A stretch of 64,000 nt of DNA, taken from the NCBI GenBank assembly GCA_934169575.1, contig CAKPOA010000001.1, forward strand, positions 1 to 64,000. The letters are read 5' to 3'. Under the pieces are notes generated by a model. The model saw only the letters and a program-made list of their open reading frames with translations, was not told the origin of the DNA and did not search any database. Each line of letters starts with the position of its first letter. Within the stretch, counting starts at the first letter, position 1. Below, piece after piece: positions 25,629-36,048 of the stretch. Made by a program: the position numbers and the translations under genes. The stretch comes from an uncultured Clostridia bacterium (GTDB lineage: Bacteria; Bacillota; Clostridia; TANB77; CAG-508).

Positions 25629-27809
25629 ATGGAAAAAATAATAGAAATAATTGCAAATGAACTTGGTATAAAAAAAAATCAAGTTGAAAATACTGTAAAA
25701 TTGATTGATGAAGGAAATACCATCCCTTTTATTGCTCGTTACAGAAAAGAAGTTACAGGAGGATTAAGTGATGAACAATTAAGGATTTTAGGAGAAAGGT
25801 TATCATATCTTAGAAATTTAGAAACTAGAAAACAAGAAGTTATTAAAAATATTGATGAACAAGGTAATATGACAGATGAAATCATGCAAAACATTATTAA
25901 TTGTCAAACACTTGCAGATGTTGAAGATATTTATAGACCTTTTAAACCTAAAAAGAAAACAAGAGCTACTGTTGCAAAATCGAAAGGACTTGAACCTTTA
26001 GCTTTAATTATTTTGGAACAAAAAGAAAAAACTCCTATTGAAGAAATTGCCAAATTATATATCAATATTGATAAATTATCTGATGAAGATAAGAAAAATA
26101 AAGATAAAGTTGTAGCAACAAGCCAAGATGCAATACAAGGTGCACTTGATATTATTGCAGAAAGCATTTCTGATAATCCAAAATACAGAAAAAAAATCAA
26201 GAGTATTTGTTATAGAGAAGGATTTATTTCTACACAAAATTCTAAAAATGAAAAATCAAATTATGAAATGTATTATGATTATTCAGAAAATATTGCTAAA
26301 ATCCCTAGTCATAGAATACTTGCAATTAATAGAGGGGAAAAAGATGGATTTTTAAAAGTTAAAATTGATAAAAACGAAGAGAAAATTATTAATTTTATTG
26401 AAAGAGATTTAATTAAAGGTGATACACAATTTACTGTTCTTTTAAAAGATACTATTTTAGATAGTTTTAAAAGATTAATTGAGCCATCTATTGATAGAGA
26501 AATACGTTCTGATTTAACAGAAAAAGCGGAACAAAAAGCTATTACTGTTTTTGGTAAAAATGCAAAACAATTACTTTTAGGTGCACCTATAAAAGGTAAA
26601 ACTGTAATGGGGTTTGACCCAGCTTATAGAACAGGTTGTAAAATTGCAATTATTGATGAAACAGGAAAAGTTTTAGATATAACTACTGTTTACCCAACTG
26701 AACCTCAAAATGATGTTGAAGGTGCTAAAAAAGAATTATTAAAACTTATTGAAAAAGATAAAGTTGATATGATTGCTATTGGAAATGGTACAGCTTCAAG
26801 AGAATCTGAATTATTTGTTTCAGATATGATTAAAGAGTGTTCTCGTGAAGTTAATTATGTAATTGTAAGTGAGGCAGGTGCTTCTGTTTATTCTGCATCT
26901 AAACTTGCAACAGAAGAATATCCAGATATAAATGTTTCTATAAGAGGTGCAATTTCTATTGCAAGACGTTTGCAAGATCCTCTTGCAGAACTTGTAAAAA
27001 TCGATCCAAAAGCAATAGGTGTTGGACAATATCAACATGATGTAAATCAAAAACAATTATCTGAAAGTTTATGTGCAGTTGTTGAAGATGCTGTTAATAA
27101 AGTAGGTGTTGATGTTAATACTGCTACACCATCTTTACTTTCTTATGTTTCTGGAATCAATTCTTCTATTGCTAAAAATATTGTTAAATATAGAGATGAA
27201 AATGGCAAACTAAAAAATCGTAAAGAATTGTTAAAAGTTCCTAAACTTGGTAAAGTTGCATTTGAACAATGTGCTGGCTTTTTAAGAATTACAGATGGAG
27301 ATAATCCTTTAGAAATTACAGCAGTTCACCCTGAAAGTTATGAACCTACCGAAAAACTTTTGAATAAATTAGGTTTTTATCTATCAGATTTAATAGATAA
27401 AAATAAAATTTCTTCTTTAAGGGAATTATTAAAATCTGTTAATATTGAAGAAACTTCTCAACAATTAAATATTGGTGAATTAACCTTAAAAGACATTATT
27501 GATGAACTTTCAAAACCTGGTAGAGATCCTAGAGATGAAATGCCAAAACCTATTTTAAGACAAGATGTTTTAAAATTTGAAGATTTAAAAGAAGGTATGA
27601 TTTTAACAGGAACTGTTAGAAATGTTATTGATTTTGGAGCCTTTGTTGATATTGGTGTAAAATATGATGGTTTAGTTCATATATCTGAAATGAGTGATAA
27701 ATATATTAAAAATCCATCAGACATTGTTTCTGTTGGTGATATTGTAAAAGTTAAAGTAATTGCTATTGATTTTGACCGCAAAAAAGTAAGTTTATCTATG
27801 AAACTTTAA
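25629..27809 (+). CDS. tex: Tex family RNA-binding transcription accessory protein
   Basis: A 726-residue protein with the Tex N-terminal helical region (IPFIARYRKEVTGGL, about 32-46), a YqgF/RNase-H-like domain (GFDPAYRTGCKIAIID, about 330-460), helix-hairpin-helix repeats (about 490-570) and a C-terminal S1 RNA-binding domain (about 650-720; GTVRNVIDFGAFVDIGV). Tex binds nucleic acids and affects transcription; it is widely conserved. AAAGGAAAG lies before the ATG. Confidence 0.96.
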   Translation: MEKIIEIIANELGIKKNQVENTVKLIDEGNTIPFIARYRKEVTGGLSDEQLRILGERLSYLRNLETRKQEVIKNIDEQGNMTDEIMQNIINCQTLADVEDIYRPFKPKKKTRATVAKSKGLEPLALIILEQKEKTPIEEIAKLYINIDKLSDEDKKNKDKVVATSQDAIQGALDIIAESISDNPKYRKKIKSICYREGFISTQNSKNEKSNYEMYYDYSENIAKIPSHRILAINRGEKDGFLKVKIDKNEEKIINFIERDLIKGDTQFTVLLKDTILDSFKRLIEPSIDREIRSDLTEKAEQKAITVFGKNAKQLLLGAPIKGKTVMGFDPAYRTGCKIAIIDETGKVLDITTVYPTEPQNDVEGAKKELLKLIEKDKVDMIAIGNGTASRESELFVSDMIKECSREVNYVIVSEAGASVYSASKLATEEYPDINVSIRGAISIARRLQDPLAELVKIDPKAIGVGQYQHDVNQKQLSESLCAVVEDAVNKVGVDVNTATPSLLSYVSGINSSIAKNIVKYRDENGKLKNRKELLKVPKLGKVAFEQCAGFLRITDGDNPLEITAVHPESYEPTEKLLNKLGFYLSDLIDKNKISSLRELLKSVNIEETSQQLNIGELTLKDIIDELSKPGRDPRDEMPKPILRQDVLKFEDLKEGMILTGTVRNVIDFGAFVDIGVKYDGLVHISEMSDKYIKNPSDIVSVGDIVKVKVIAIDFDRKKVSLSMKL

Positions 27810-27842
27810 ACTTAAATTATTTTAAATTTTTACTGATGACAA

Positions 27843-27872
27843 ATAAAGAAGCTTTTTATAAAGCTTCTTTAT
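27843..27872. terminator. terminator between tex and the HD-GYP gene
   Basis: ATAAAGAAGCTTT pairs with AAAGCTTCTTTAT. It overlaps the last codons of the convergent HD-GYP gene. Confidence 0.65.
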
Positions 27873-28935
27873 ATTTGTTTCTTATTTCTTCGATTTTATC
27901 ATAATCATTTTTTAATATGTCTAAAAACACATCTGCAATTTCTGGATCAAATTGTGTTCCTTTATTTTTTTCTATTTCAGATATTACAACATCTATTGAA
28001 AGAGAATCTCTATAAACTCTTTTAGATGTCATTGCATCAAAAGCATCTGCAACAGCTGTAATTCTAGCCAAATATGGTATGTCTTTACCTTTTAATCTAC
28101 ATGGATACCCTTTTCCATCATATCTTTCATGATGATATTTTACTATTGGAATTATATCTTGGAAAATCGAAGCTGTAGATAATATTTGCGCACCTATAGT
28201 TGGATGATTTTTTATTTCTGAATATTCATCATCTGTTAATTTATCATTTTTTTGTAAAATATTATCTGGAACACCTATTTTTCCAACATCATGGAATAAT
28301 CCACCTATTTGAAGTCTTCTAATATCTTCTTTTGACATTCCCAATTTTTCTCCAATCAAAACAGAATATTCTGACACTCTATCTGAATGACCTCTTGTAT
28401 AGGTATCTTTTGCCTCAACTGTATATCTTATTGTTTGAATACTTTCCATATATGCTTTTTCTAATTTTTCATATGTATTTTCTAATTTGGTATTAATTTT
28501 CTTAATTTCTCTCATTTGTTCAACTGATTTTATTCCTGATTCTATTAATAATAATAATTGGTCAAATTTATCACTTTTTTCACAATACCCTTGTATATCA
28601 AGTCTTCTTATTGTTTCAAGGGGTGGTGCCAAATCTTTATGACCTGTAAGTAATATAATATACAAATCTTTATTAAATTTCCTTATTTCCTCAACTACTT
28701 GGTCACCATGAAGAGGTGTCATAATAAAATCTAGTAATAATAAATCAAAATGTTCATTTTTAACCCTTTCTATTGCTTTTACTGGATCTGTTTCTCCAGA
28801 AAAAGAATAACCAGACCTTTTTAAAAATATTGATAGTGAATCTACAATTCCAATTTCATCATCAACAGCTAAAATTTTATAAGAAGAATTGTTATTTTCT
28901 TTGTTTTCATTATTTACAACATTTCCTATTCTCAT
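27856..28935 (-). CDS. response regulator with HD-GYP output domain
   Basis: The 359-residue protein has a receiver domain (about 18-135; phosphoacceptor Asp in LLLLDFIMTP), a coiled linker and an HD-GYP domain (about 165-345) with HDVGKIGVPD, NHPTIGAQI, HHERYDGKGYP and TAVADAFDAM. HD-GYP domains hydrolyse cyclic di-GMP, so phosphorylation would lower this messenger. It is 77 bp behind the histidine kinase gene, its likely partner. The diglycine motif HHERYDGKGYP is intact, so activity is expected. Confidence 0.93.
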   Translation of the reverse strand: MRIGNVVNNENKENNNSSYKILAVDDEIGIVDSLSIFLKRSGYSFSGETDPVKAIERVKNEHFDLLLLDFIMTPLHGDQVVEEIRKFNKDLYIILLTGHKDLAPPLETIRRLDIQGYCEKSDKFDQLLLLIESGIKSVEQMREIKKINTKLENTYEKLEKAYMESIQTIRYTVEAKDTYTRGHSDRVSEYSVLIGEKLGMSKEDIRRLQIGGLFHDVGKIGVPDNILQKNDKLTDDEYSEIKNHPTIGAQILSTASIFQDIIPIVKYHHERYDGKGYPCRLKGKDIPYLARITAVADAFDAMTSKRVYRDSLSIDVVISEIEKNKGTQFDPEIADVFLDILKNDYDKIEEIRNKYKEAL

Positions 28936-29012
28936 AAATGCTCCTCCTTAATACCATCTATATAATATGTTCGACACAAATTAACATTTCCCCACTTGGA
29001 ATAATCCAAAAT

Positions 29013-30986
29013 TTATACAGGTAATATAATTTCAAAAGTTGTACCCTTATTTTTTTCTGTTTCAACTTTTATATCACCTTTAAAATGTGCTCTAATTGTT
29101 GAATATGACATATATAACCCAAGTCCTGTTCCATTTTTTCCTTTTGTCGTTATCATTTCTTTAAACAATTTATTTTTAACTTTATCTGGCAAACCAGGTC
29201 CATAGTCTTTAACTATTATTATAATATTATTATCTTTTTTAGATGCTATTAAATCTATAGTCTGTTCAGTTTTTCCATTATATGCTTGTATAGAATTTGA
29301 AATCATATTATTAATAACCTGAACAAGACTATTAACGTTTCCTTTTATTAAAGTATTTTCATCAATAAGCATAGAAATATTCAAATATATAACCGCTTGT
29401 TTTAATTCATGTTTCATTAAAATATCTACTCTTTTAAATAATTCACTTATAGTAAAATTCATTTCTTCTTCTTCAGAAAGTGTTACTGCTTGACCTTTAA
29501 CAGCAGTTAAAATATCTGACATATATTCTGTGTATGATCTTATTTTTTGTATCCATTCTCTCATATCGTTTGCAATTGCATGATAATCATCATCATTTAC
29601 TACAGGATTTCCAATAGATGCATCAAGTTCTTTTATCAAATCATCTATTCCTTCTGTTGCACCTGAAATAGACATAATTGGAGTTTTTAGATTATGTGCA
29701 ATTCCCCCTATTAATTGTCCAAGTGATGCTAATCTTTCTCTTTCCATAAGCATATTTTGATTATCATGTATTTTATCAATATTTTCTTTTGTCATTTCTT
29801 GAATATCATTAAATGATTTGACAACCTCACCAACAATATCATTTGATGTTATCGGAAGTTTGCTTCCATTAATTTGATTTTTATTATGTATAATATTTTT
29901 CATTCCATCATTTACTTTATTTAAATCTTTATCTATAGATTTAATCATATAATATAATACAATTAAATTAAACAAAAGTAACCAACATGATGACATCAAA
30001 AAATCACTTAATATTGATGCTGATACTATTTCATAATGTATACCTATAATATATTCTTGTCCTTTATATGTTATTTTATTTATTACACCTTGTTCATCTA
30101 TTGTATATGCTTCATAAACACGATTATTATGTGTTTGAGATAATTTATTCATATAATCGACAAAAAAATCACTCACTTTTTTATCGTTTTCTGTTAATAT
30201 TTCACCTGATGGAGTTTGCACAAATACAAAATCATTTTCACTCAATTTTTCTTCTTTTAATTGTTCTTCAAGTTGTGTTAATAAATCTGTAGAATCTGAA
30301 ATTTTCACATTTTCAAGTTCAGTCATATAATATGTATTTAGCAAATTTCCTTTTTCTTCTGTTAATTGAGAATATCCTATTAAAGCAATTAATAATACTG
30401 ATACTAATATACTTGGGAATATTTGAAAAAGCATTCTAACAATTAAAGAAGTTTTCTTATGTATTCCTCCATTTTTTGCACCATTTGATGTTTCTTTTAA
30501 AATTGGATAAAATATATTTTTAGATATTATTAAAAATATAGAGCTTAAAAATGTTGCAAAACTAAATACAAGTATCCCTATTTTAAATAATAATATTCCT
30601 GGATGGCTTCCTGTATTTACTAGTGTTAATAACACAATTACTACAGGCAAAATCTCTATTGTTAAAAACATCTTAAATGGATATTTAAAACATTTTTTTC
30701 TTATTTCTGGTATTTTTGATTTATCTTTATTTATTACCCATTCATCTAATTTGTGTAATGATATTTTAAAATAAATATTAAATATTACAATTATTCCAAT
30801 TACAGCAATAGCATATTGGTAGATATAGTATAATTTTGATACTTCTTTATCAAATTCAGTATTTATTGTATCAGGTGGATAATTTAATAAATTTGGTAAT
30901 AAAAAGTAAAATAATATTCCTACTCCTAATGCTAATGCTGAAAATAATATTGATATTTTAGTTGATATTTTCATTTTTCTTTTCAT
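29013..30986 (-). CDS. membrane sensor histidine kinase
   Basis: The 657-residue protein has four or five N-terminal membrane helices, an extracytoplasmic domain (about 215-310) bounded by further helices, then a HisKA-like region with the phospho-acceptor in GGIAHNLKTPIMSISGA (near residue 430) and an HATPase domain with NMISNSIQAY, DYGPGLP and GTGLGLYMSY. The H-box HNLKTP is close to the EnvZ/NtrB types. It lies 24 bp after the NRPS gene and before the HD-GYP regulator, so the three are probably one operon and the kinase may sense the product or its precursors. Confidence 0.92.
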   Translation of the reverse strand: MKRKMKISTKISILFSALALGVGILFYFLLPNLLNYPPDTINTEFDKEVSKLYYIYQYAIAVIGIIVIFNIYFKISLHKLDEWVINKDKSKIPEIRKKCFKYPFKMFLTIEILPVVIVLLTLVNTGSHPGILLFKIGILVFSFATFLSSIFLIISKNIFYPILKETSNGAKNGGIHKKTSLIVRMLFQIFPSILVSVLLIALIGYSQLTEEKGNLLNTYYMTELENVKISDSTDLLTQLEEQLKEEKLSENDFVFVQTPSGEILTENDKKVSDFFVDYMNKLSQTHNNRVYEAYTIDEQGVINKITYKGQEYIIGIHYEIVSASILSDFLMSSCWLLLFNLIVLYYMIKSIDKDLNKVNDGMKNIIHNKNQINGSKLPITSNDIVGEVVKSFNDIQEMTKENIDKIHDNQNMLMERERLASLGQLIGGIAHNLKTPIMSISGATEGIDDLIKELDASIGNPVVNDDDYHAIANDMREWIQKIRSYTEYMSDILTAVKGQAVTLSEEEEMNFTISELFKRVDILMKHELKQAVIYLNISMLIDENTLIKGNVNSLVQVINNMISNSIQAYNGKTEQTIDLIASKKDNNIIIIVKDYGPGLPDKVKNKLFKEMITTKGKNGTGLGLYMSYSTIRAHFKGDIKVETEKNKGTTFEIILPV

Positions 30987-31010
30987 CTCATAGTTCTCCT
31001 TATATAATTT

Positions 31011-34000
31011 TTATTTTATAAAATTAACTTTTTTCATATAATCTAACATTTTTTTCAAATATTTTTCATTAATTTCAGGCCATTCAAACCCAAGATTTTT
31101 TAAATATCTAGATGTTACATCATTATTTTGTTTTATTGTATAATTATATACTAAATCTTTATCTTCTGTAAAGTCATTTATAATTCCAAGCAATTTTTGT
31201 TGTTCATTTTCGTTTTTAGAAAGTTCTTCTATCAATTTTGCAAAAGCATCTTTTTCTAAAACAGTTATCAAATAATGTGAATCACCCATAAAATTAAGCA
31301 ATTTTTCTGTTGAAATTAAATTTGGATTATATATGTGGAATATTCTATCTTGATTTTTATCTGACCAAAGTATAGTTTTAATAGCTTTAGCAGCATAATC
31401 TACAGGTGAAAACTCCAAATTATTTTTCAAAATTGTTTTTGAAACATGTCCTATCTCCATAATTGATTTAAGTCTTAAATAAATAGCATTTTCATTTATA
31501 TTTTCTTGGAAACCTCCATCTGAATATCTACCTGTTAAATCACCTATTCTATAAATTGTTGCAGGTAAACCTTTTTCCATAGCTTCAATTACATAAGATT
31601 CTGCAATTAATTTACTTTTTGAATATACATTCTGGTCGAAATTTTGTCCAATATAAAGACTATTTTCATCAAATGGTTTTATGTCTTTAGATTGTTTTAA
31701 CAAATAATTTCCAGATACAGTCATAGTAGAAATATAGTGTAATGGTATTTTTTTCTTTAAACAAAATTCTATCATATTTCTAGTTCCAACTACATTAACT
31801 TTTTCAAAAGTCGAATATTTTCCATAATGTTTAACATTTGCTGCTGAATGTATTACAAAATCAACTTTATCTTGCAAATCATTATATTCTTCTATTTCCA
31901 ATTCTAAATGTTTTTTAGATATCTGGCATTTAATGACTTGTACATATTTTTCATATGCCTCATCATATTTATTTCCAAAATAGAAATTCATTTTTTGTAA
32001 TAATCTTTCTTTTTCTGTAATATTACTTTTTGGTCTCATTGTACAATAAATTTTTCCTATTTGACTTGGTTCTTCTAAAAGTTCTGCTAAAATATGTGCA
32101 CCTAAAAATCCTGTAGCACCTGTTAATAAAATATTATATTTTTTATCTATTTTTTTACAATCTGTATCACGACTAAATTTATTAACAAATTCATTTAATT
32201 TATTAAATTTTGTATAATCAAGTGCTGAACGTATTGTATTTTTCTTTAATAAATGATCATATAATTCTCTTACTGTAGGATATTTGTACATATCAAATAC
32301 TTTCAAATTGAAATTATGATTAAATAATTCTGTTATTATACTTATAATTGTAAGTGAATCTGCACCATAATCAAAAATATTATTATCAATTCCAAATTCT
32401 TCAATATTTAATTTATTTTTTATTGTATTTACTATCATTTTTTCAATATCATTTCTTGGCTCGGTGATAATTGAATTTTCTAAAACATTATTTATTTCAT
32501 AATTTTGTAATGATTTTCTATCTATTTTTCCATTTGGTGTAAAAGGTAATTCCTCTAAAAGTGTAAATGTATTTGGTATCATATAATTTGGTAAATACTC
32601 TAATAAATATTTTTTCAATTCTTCAATTTCAATTTTTTTAGGATATGAAATAAAAGCATTTAATGTATCTTTTCCATCAATATTTTTAACAATAACAGCT
32701 GATTTTATCAAATTATCTTTTTTATATAAATTTATGCGTTCTTCTATTTCCCCAAGCTCAATTCTAAGTCCATTTAATTTTATTTGATAATCTGATCTTC
32801 CTTTACACTCTAAAGTTCCATTTTCTCTCCATATTCCTAAATCACCTGTTTCATACATTATTAATCCTTTTTTAAATGGATTTTTAGTATATTTTTGAGC
32901 GGTCATTTCTGGTTTATACATATAACCTTTTCCAACTCCATCTCCTGAAATATATATTTCACCAATAAAATTTTTAGGCATAAGTTTTTTATTTTTATTT
33001 AAAATATATATTTGTGTATTTGCAATTGGTTTACCTATACTTATTTTTTCTAAATTTGTTACATTTGCTGTTGTTGAAAATATTGTTGTTTCAGATGGTC
33101 CATAACCATTATATACTGTGCATCCTGGAGCTACTTCTTTTATTTTATCTACCAATTTTTTAGGTAATTGTTCACCTGCAAGCATTACATATTTCAAACT
33201 TTCCAAATTACTTTTATCTGTTAAATTTTCCAAATGGAATTTCATTACAGATGGTGTAGTTTGCAATATTTCGATCTTATTATCTTTTATTAATCTCTCT
33301 AATTTTGTTGTTATTTTCTGTTCATAATATCCTGTAATATATAATATTAAACCACGTGTTAAAGATATTAGTGTTTCAAATATAAATATATCAAATGATA
33401 AAGTAGTTATAGATATTATTTTATGCTGTTTTTCTGATGTTAAATATTCAATTTTTTGTACCATTGCATTATAAAAATTAGAAAGATTTTTTTGTGTTAA
33501 CATTACTCCTTTAGGTTCTCCTGTTGAACCAGAAGTATAAATTATATATGATAAATCATCTGGTTTTGAAATGTTTGGTAAGTTTTCTTTGTTATTATCA
33601 TATATTTCTGAATTATTTAATGTTATAAAAATAATTTCTTTATCAAAACTTGTTTTATTTAATAATGATTTTTCTGTTAATAAAATTGATGCATTACTAT
33701 TTTCTAACATATAATTAATTCTACTATCTGGATATTCAGGTGCGATCGGTATATAACTTCCACCAGATTTTAGAACTGCTAAAATTGCTATCATCATTTC
33801 AAAAGAACGGTTTTCTAATATACCAACTACTGTATTATTTGTAACACCTTTTTTTCTTAAAACATATGCCAAACTATTTGCTCTTTCATTTAAAGTTTCA
33901 TAAGTCATTGTTGCATTTCTGAAAACTAAAGCAATATTTCTAGGATTTTCTTCTGCTTGTTTTTCAAAATATTTTATTATTGGAATATTTTTATCATATT

Positions 34001-35354
34001 CTAATTTTGTATTATTAAATGTTTTTACTAATTCTTCTTTTTCTTCATTTGTTACAATTTCAATATCTTTCAATTCTGTTTTATTTTCTAAAATTATTTG
34101 ATTTATTATATTTAAAATCCTTTTATGTATATTTTCTATTTCAAATTCATTAAACACACTAATTTTATAATCATATGCTATATTTAAAATTCCTGTATCA
34201 TTTAAGTCAAATATTTGTATATCAATATCATTTGCACAATTACCATTAAAAGTCCATTCTGTTTTATAATCTATTTCTTGATTTACAGCACTTGTTATTT
34301 GATAAGATAATAAAATATTATACAAATTAGGCATATTTTTATTTTCTTTTCTCAAATCTTCTAGCAATTTTTTATATGGATATTTTTGATGTCTTAACAT
34401 TCCCATACATTCTGTAGCTATATTTTTAGCAAATTCTGAAAATTCATTTATTCCTTTTAAATTTATCCTTAATGGCTGTGTTGATATAAACATTCCTGCA
34501 GTTTCTTTTTCTTTTCTATTTGTTCTATTAAGTATAGGTGTTCCTATTACAAAATCATTTAAATTGGATATTTCTGAAATATATATTGCATATATTGCCA
34601 TGAAAAAATTATATACTGAAATATTTAATTTTTTACAATATTGTTTTATATTTTCTACAATATTTGCATCTATCTCAAACATTTTTCTTTTTCCATCAAA
34701 CTCATTTTTTATTGCAATGTTTTCTTTTACTGTTTGAATATTTGCTATTTCTGGTATTGTTTTGAATTTTTCTTTCCAATACTGTTCATCTTTTTTAAAT
34801 TTTTCACTTTGGATATATTGTTTTTCATTTTGGATATATTGCTCATAAGAATATTCAGTTTTTTCCTGAATATATGCTGAATTTTTTAGCTGTGAATATA
34901 CATGCATAATCTGCTTAGAAATAAGACCTAATGTCCAAGAATCTGCCAATATATGATGTATATTTAGCATAAAAGCCCCTTGGTTTTTAGGTAATTTAAA
35001 AATATAAAAATTATATAAATATGAATTTAATAAATCAAAAGGTGTTGACACTACCTTTTCTCTAATCTCTTCTAATTCATCATAACCGTTTACTTCATAT
35101 ATTGTTATCTTTTGATTGACATCTTCTGATATGTATTGCCTTGGATTGTCATTTTCCACTAAAATTTTAATCTTAAAAATATCGTTTTTGCATAGTACCT
35201 CTTTTATAGCTTTTTCTAATAATTCACAATTTACTTTTTCTTTTATTATAGCTGTTCCACATATATTATTTATTGTTGACCCTTTGTAAAATTGCTCTGT
35301 TACCCATATACTTTTTTGTGGTTCTGTTAATTCATAGATTTTTTTGTTTTCCAT
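31011..35354 (-). CDS. single-module nonribosomal peptide synthetase, C-A-T-R (thioester reductase)
   Basis: The 1447-residue protein has, in order, a condensation domain (1-430; HHILADSW near 135), an adenylation domain (about 465-945; YTSGSTGEPKG, NGYGPSETT, YETGDLG, PNGKIDRK), a carrier domain (Ser in GADSLT near 998) and an NAD(P)H thioester reductase domain (about 1075-1440; TGATGFLGAH, YSKSKLIAE). It should activate one amino acid, join an acyl or aminoacyl donor to it, and release the product as an aldehyde or alcohol. Gut Clostridia are known to make peptide aldehydes and pyrazinones with such enzymes. Residues at the specificity positions read by eye are D-I-F-Q-M-A-G-I-F, which I cannot assign. 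No phosphopantetheinyl transferase is nearby. Confidence 0.93.
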   Translation of the reverse strand: MENKKIYELTEPQKSIWVTEQFYKGSTINNICGTAIIKEKVNCELLEKAIKEVLCKNDIFKIKILVENDNPRQYISEDVNQKITIYEVNGYDELEEIREKVVSTPFDLLNSYLYNFYIFKLPKNQGAFMLNIHHILADSWTLGLISKQIMHVYSQLKNSAYIQEKTEYSYEQYIQNEKQYIQSEKFKKDEQYWKEKFKTIPEIANIQTVKENIAIKNEFDGKRKMFEIDANIVENIKQYCKKLNISVYNFFMAIYAIYISEISNLNDFVIGTPILNRTNRKEKETAGMFISTQPLRINLKGINEFSEFAKNIATECMGMLRHQKYPYKKLLEDLRKENKNMPNLYNILLSYQITSAVNQEIDYKTEWTFNGNCANDIDIQIFDLNDTGILNIAYDYKISVFNEFEIENIHKRILNIINQIILENKTELKDIEIVTNEEKEELVKTFNNTKLEYDKNIPIIKYFEKQAEENPRNIALVFRNATMTYETLNERANSLAYVLRKKGVTNNTVVGILENRSFEMMIAILAVLKSGGSYIPIAPEYPDSRINYMLENSNASILLTEKSLLNKTSFDKEIIFITLNNSEIYDNNKENLPNISKPDDLSYIIYTSGSTGEPKGVMLTQKNLSNFYNAMVQKIEYLTSEKQHKIISITTLSFDIFIFETLISLTRGLILYITGYYEQKITTKLERLIKDNKIEILQTTPSVMKFHLENLTDKSNLESLKYVMLAGEQLPKKLVDKIKEVAPGCTVYNGYGPSETTIFSTTANVTNLEKISIGKPIANTQIYILNKNKKLMPKNFIGEIYISGDGVGKGYMYKPEMTAQKYTKNPFKKGLIMYETGDLGIWRENGTLECKGRSDYQIKLNGLRIELGEIEERINLYKKDNLIKSAVIVKNIDGKDTLNAFISYPKKIEIEELKKYLLEYLPNYMIPNTFTLLEELPFTPNGKIDRKSLQNYEINNVLENSIITEPRNDIEKMIVNTIKNKLNIEEFGIDNNIFDYGADSLTIISIITELFNHNFNLKVFDMYKYPTVRELYDHLLKKNTIRSALDYTKFNKLNEFVNKFSRDTDCKKIDKKYNILLTGATGFLGAHILAELLEEPSQIGKIYCTMRPKSNITEKERLLQKMNFYFGNKYDEAYEKYVQVIKCQISKKHLELEIEEYNDLQDKVDFVIHSAANVKHYGKYSTFEKVNVVGTRNMIEFCLKKKIPLHYISTMTVSGNYLLKQSKDIKPFDENSLYIGQNFDQNVYSKSKLIAESYVIEAMEKGLPATIYRIGDLTGRYSDGGFQENINENAIYLRLKSIMEIGHVSKTILKNNLEFSPVDYAAKAIKTILWSDKNQDRIFHIYNPNLISTEKLLNFMGDSHYLITVLEKDAFAKLIEELSKNENEQQKLLGIINDFTEDKDLVYNYTIKQNNDVTSRYLKNLGFEWPEINEKYLKKMLDYMKKVNFIK

Positions 35355-35389
35355 TACTCTATCCCCTTTTTTCTATACTATACTTCTAC

Positions 35390-35418
35390 ATTATACCTCA
35401 TTTTTCCTAAAATTGCAA
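35390..35418 (-). promoter_or_regulatory. promoter of the NRPS operon
   Basis: Reverse-strand TTGCAA, 17 nt, TATAAT, 36 bp before the start codon. Confidence 0.8.
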
Positions 35419-35457
35419 ATTTTAGTTGCGGAAATTTAGGAAATTTTGGACTTTTTT

Positions 35458-35481
35458 GTTACTTGTTAGCCTTTTTTAACC
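35458..35481 (+). repeat. possible degenerate end of the GTTACTAGTCAGC element
   Basis: GTTACTTGTTAGCCTTTTTT resembles the left end of the 210-bp MITE with two differences in the first 13 bases. No partner end is visible. Confidence 0.35.
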
Positions 35482-35534
35482 TAAGTAAATTTAAAAAGGA
35501 CATCCATGATGGTGTCAAGAATTATAGAAATCGC

Positions 35535-35651
35535 TTATAATTCTAATAAACTCCATCCATTTGGATATCCTGTTATATTTACTTCATGTTCTGTACCATT
35601 TTGAGGTATATCATTTGGTATTGTTATTTTAGAGATTTTACAATGTAGAAC
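35535..35651 (-). pseudogene. C-terminal fragment of an unknown protein
   Basis: The 379-bp gap between the NRPS and XRE genes contains a reverse-strand open stretch reading ISKITIPNDIPQNGTEHEVNI and GYPNGWSLLEL then a stop. It looks like a beta-rich protein end, with no start codon. It is a gene remnant; apart from the promoter, the repeat end and the XRE terminator the gap holds nothing else. Confidence 0.4.
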
Positions 35652-35679
35652 TCATTCACCGAAATATTATTGTTTTAAA

Positions 35680-35724
35680 ATATAAAAGTAGAATTTTAGT
35701 TTAAATAAAGTCTACTTTTATATT
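35680..35724 (-). terminator. terminator of the XRE gene
   Basis: ATATAAAAGTAGA pairs with TCTACTTTTATAT around an A/T loop. Confidence 0.75.
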
Positions 35725-35733
35725 TTGATAAAT

Positions 35734-35982
35734 TTAATTAAATCTCTCAATTGCTTCAACATCAGTAAAAAATTCTGAGTCAAAAAAATCTTTTAACTGC
35801 ATATCAAACCCTTCACAAATATGAATAATTGTGCTAATTGTTGGTTCTTTTACCTTTCCTCTTTGGCAATCACTAATTACAGATGGTGAAATACCTGCCA
35901 AATATGCTAATCTGTATGTTGTTAAATCATTTTCCTCTAATAACTCATCAACCCTAAGTCTAATTGCATCTGATATATTCAT
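35734..35982 (-). CDS. small XRE family helix-turn-helix regulator
   Basis: An 82-residue protein that is essentially one Cro/CI-type domain (about 10-65; TTYRLAYLAGISPSVISDCQRGK...STIIHICEGF). It is a DNA-binding repressor by family. Its own promoter has a 12-bp dyad just upstream, which may be an autoregulatory operator. AAAGGAAG precedes the ATG. Confidence 0.88.
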   Translation of the reverse strand: MNISDAIRLRVDELLEENDLTTYRLAYLAGISPSVISDCQRGKVKEPTISTIIHICEGFDMQLKDFFDSEFFTDVEAIERFN

Positions 35983-36017
35983 TTATAAACACTTCCTTTA
36001 AATTTAATCTGTATTTA

Positions 36018-36046
36018 ACTATAATATATCAAAATATTTGGAACAA
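36018..36046 (-). promoter_or_regulatory. promoter of the XRE gene
   Basis: Reverse-strand TTGTTC, 17 nt, TATAGT. Confidence 0.55.
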
Positions 36047-36048
36047 AT

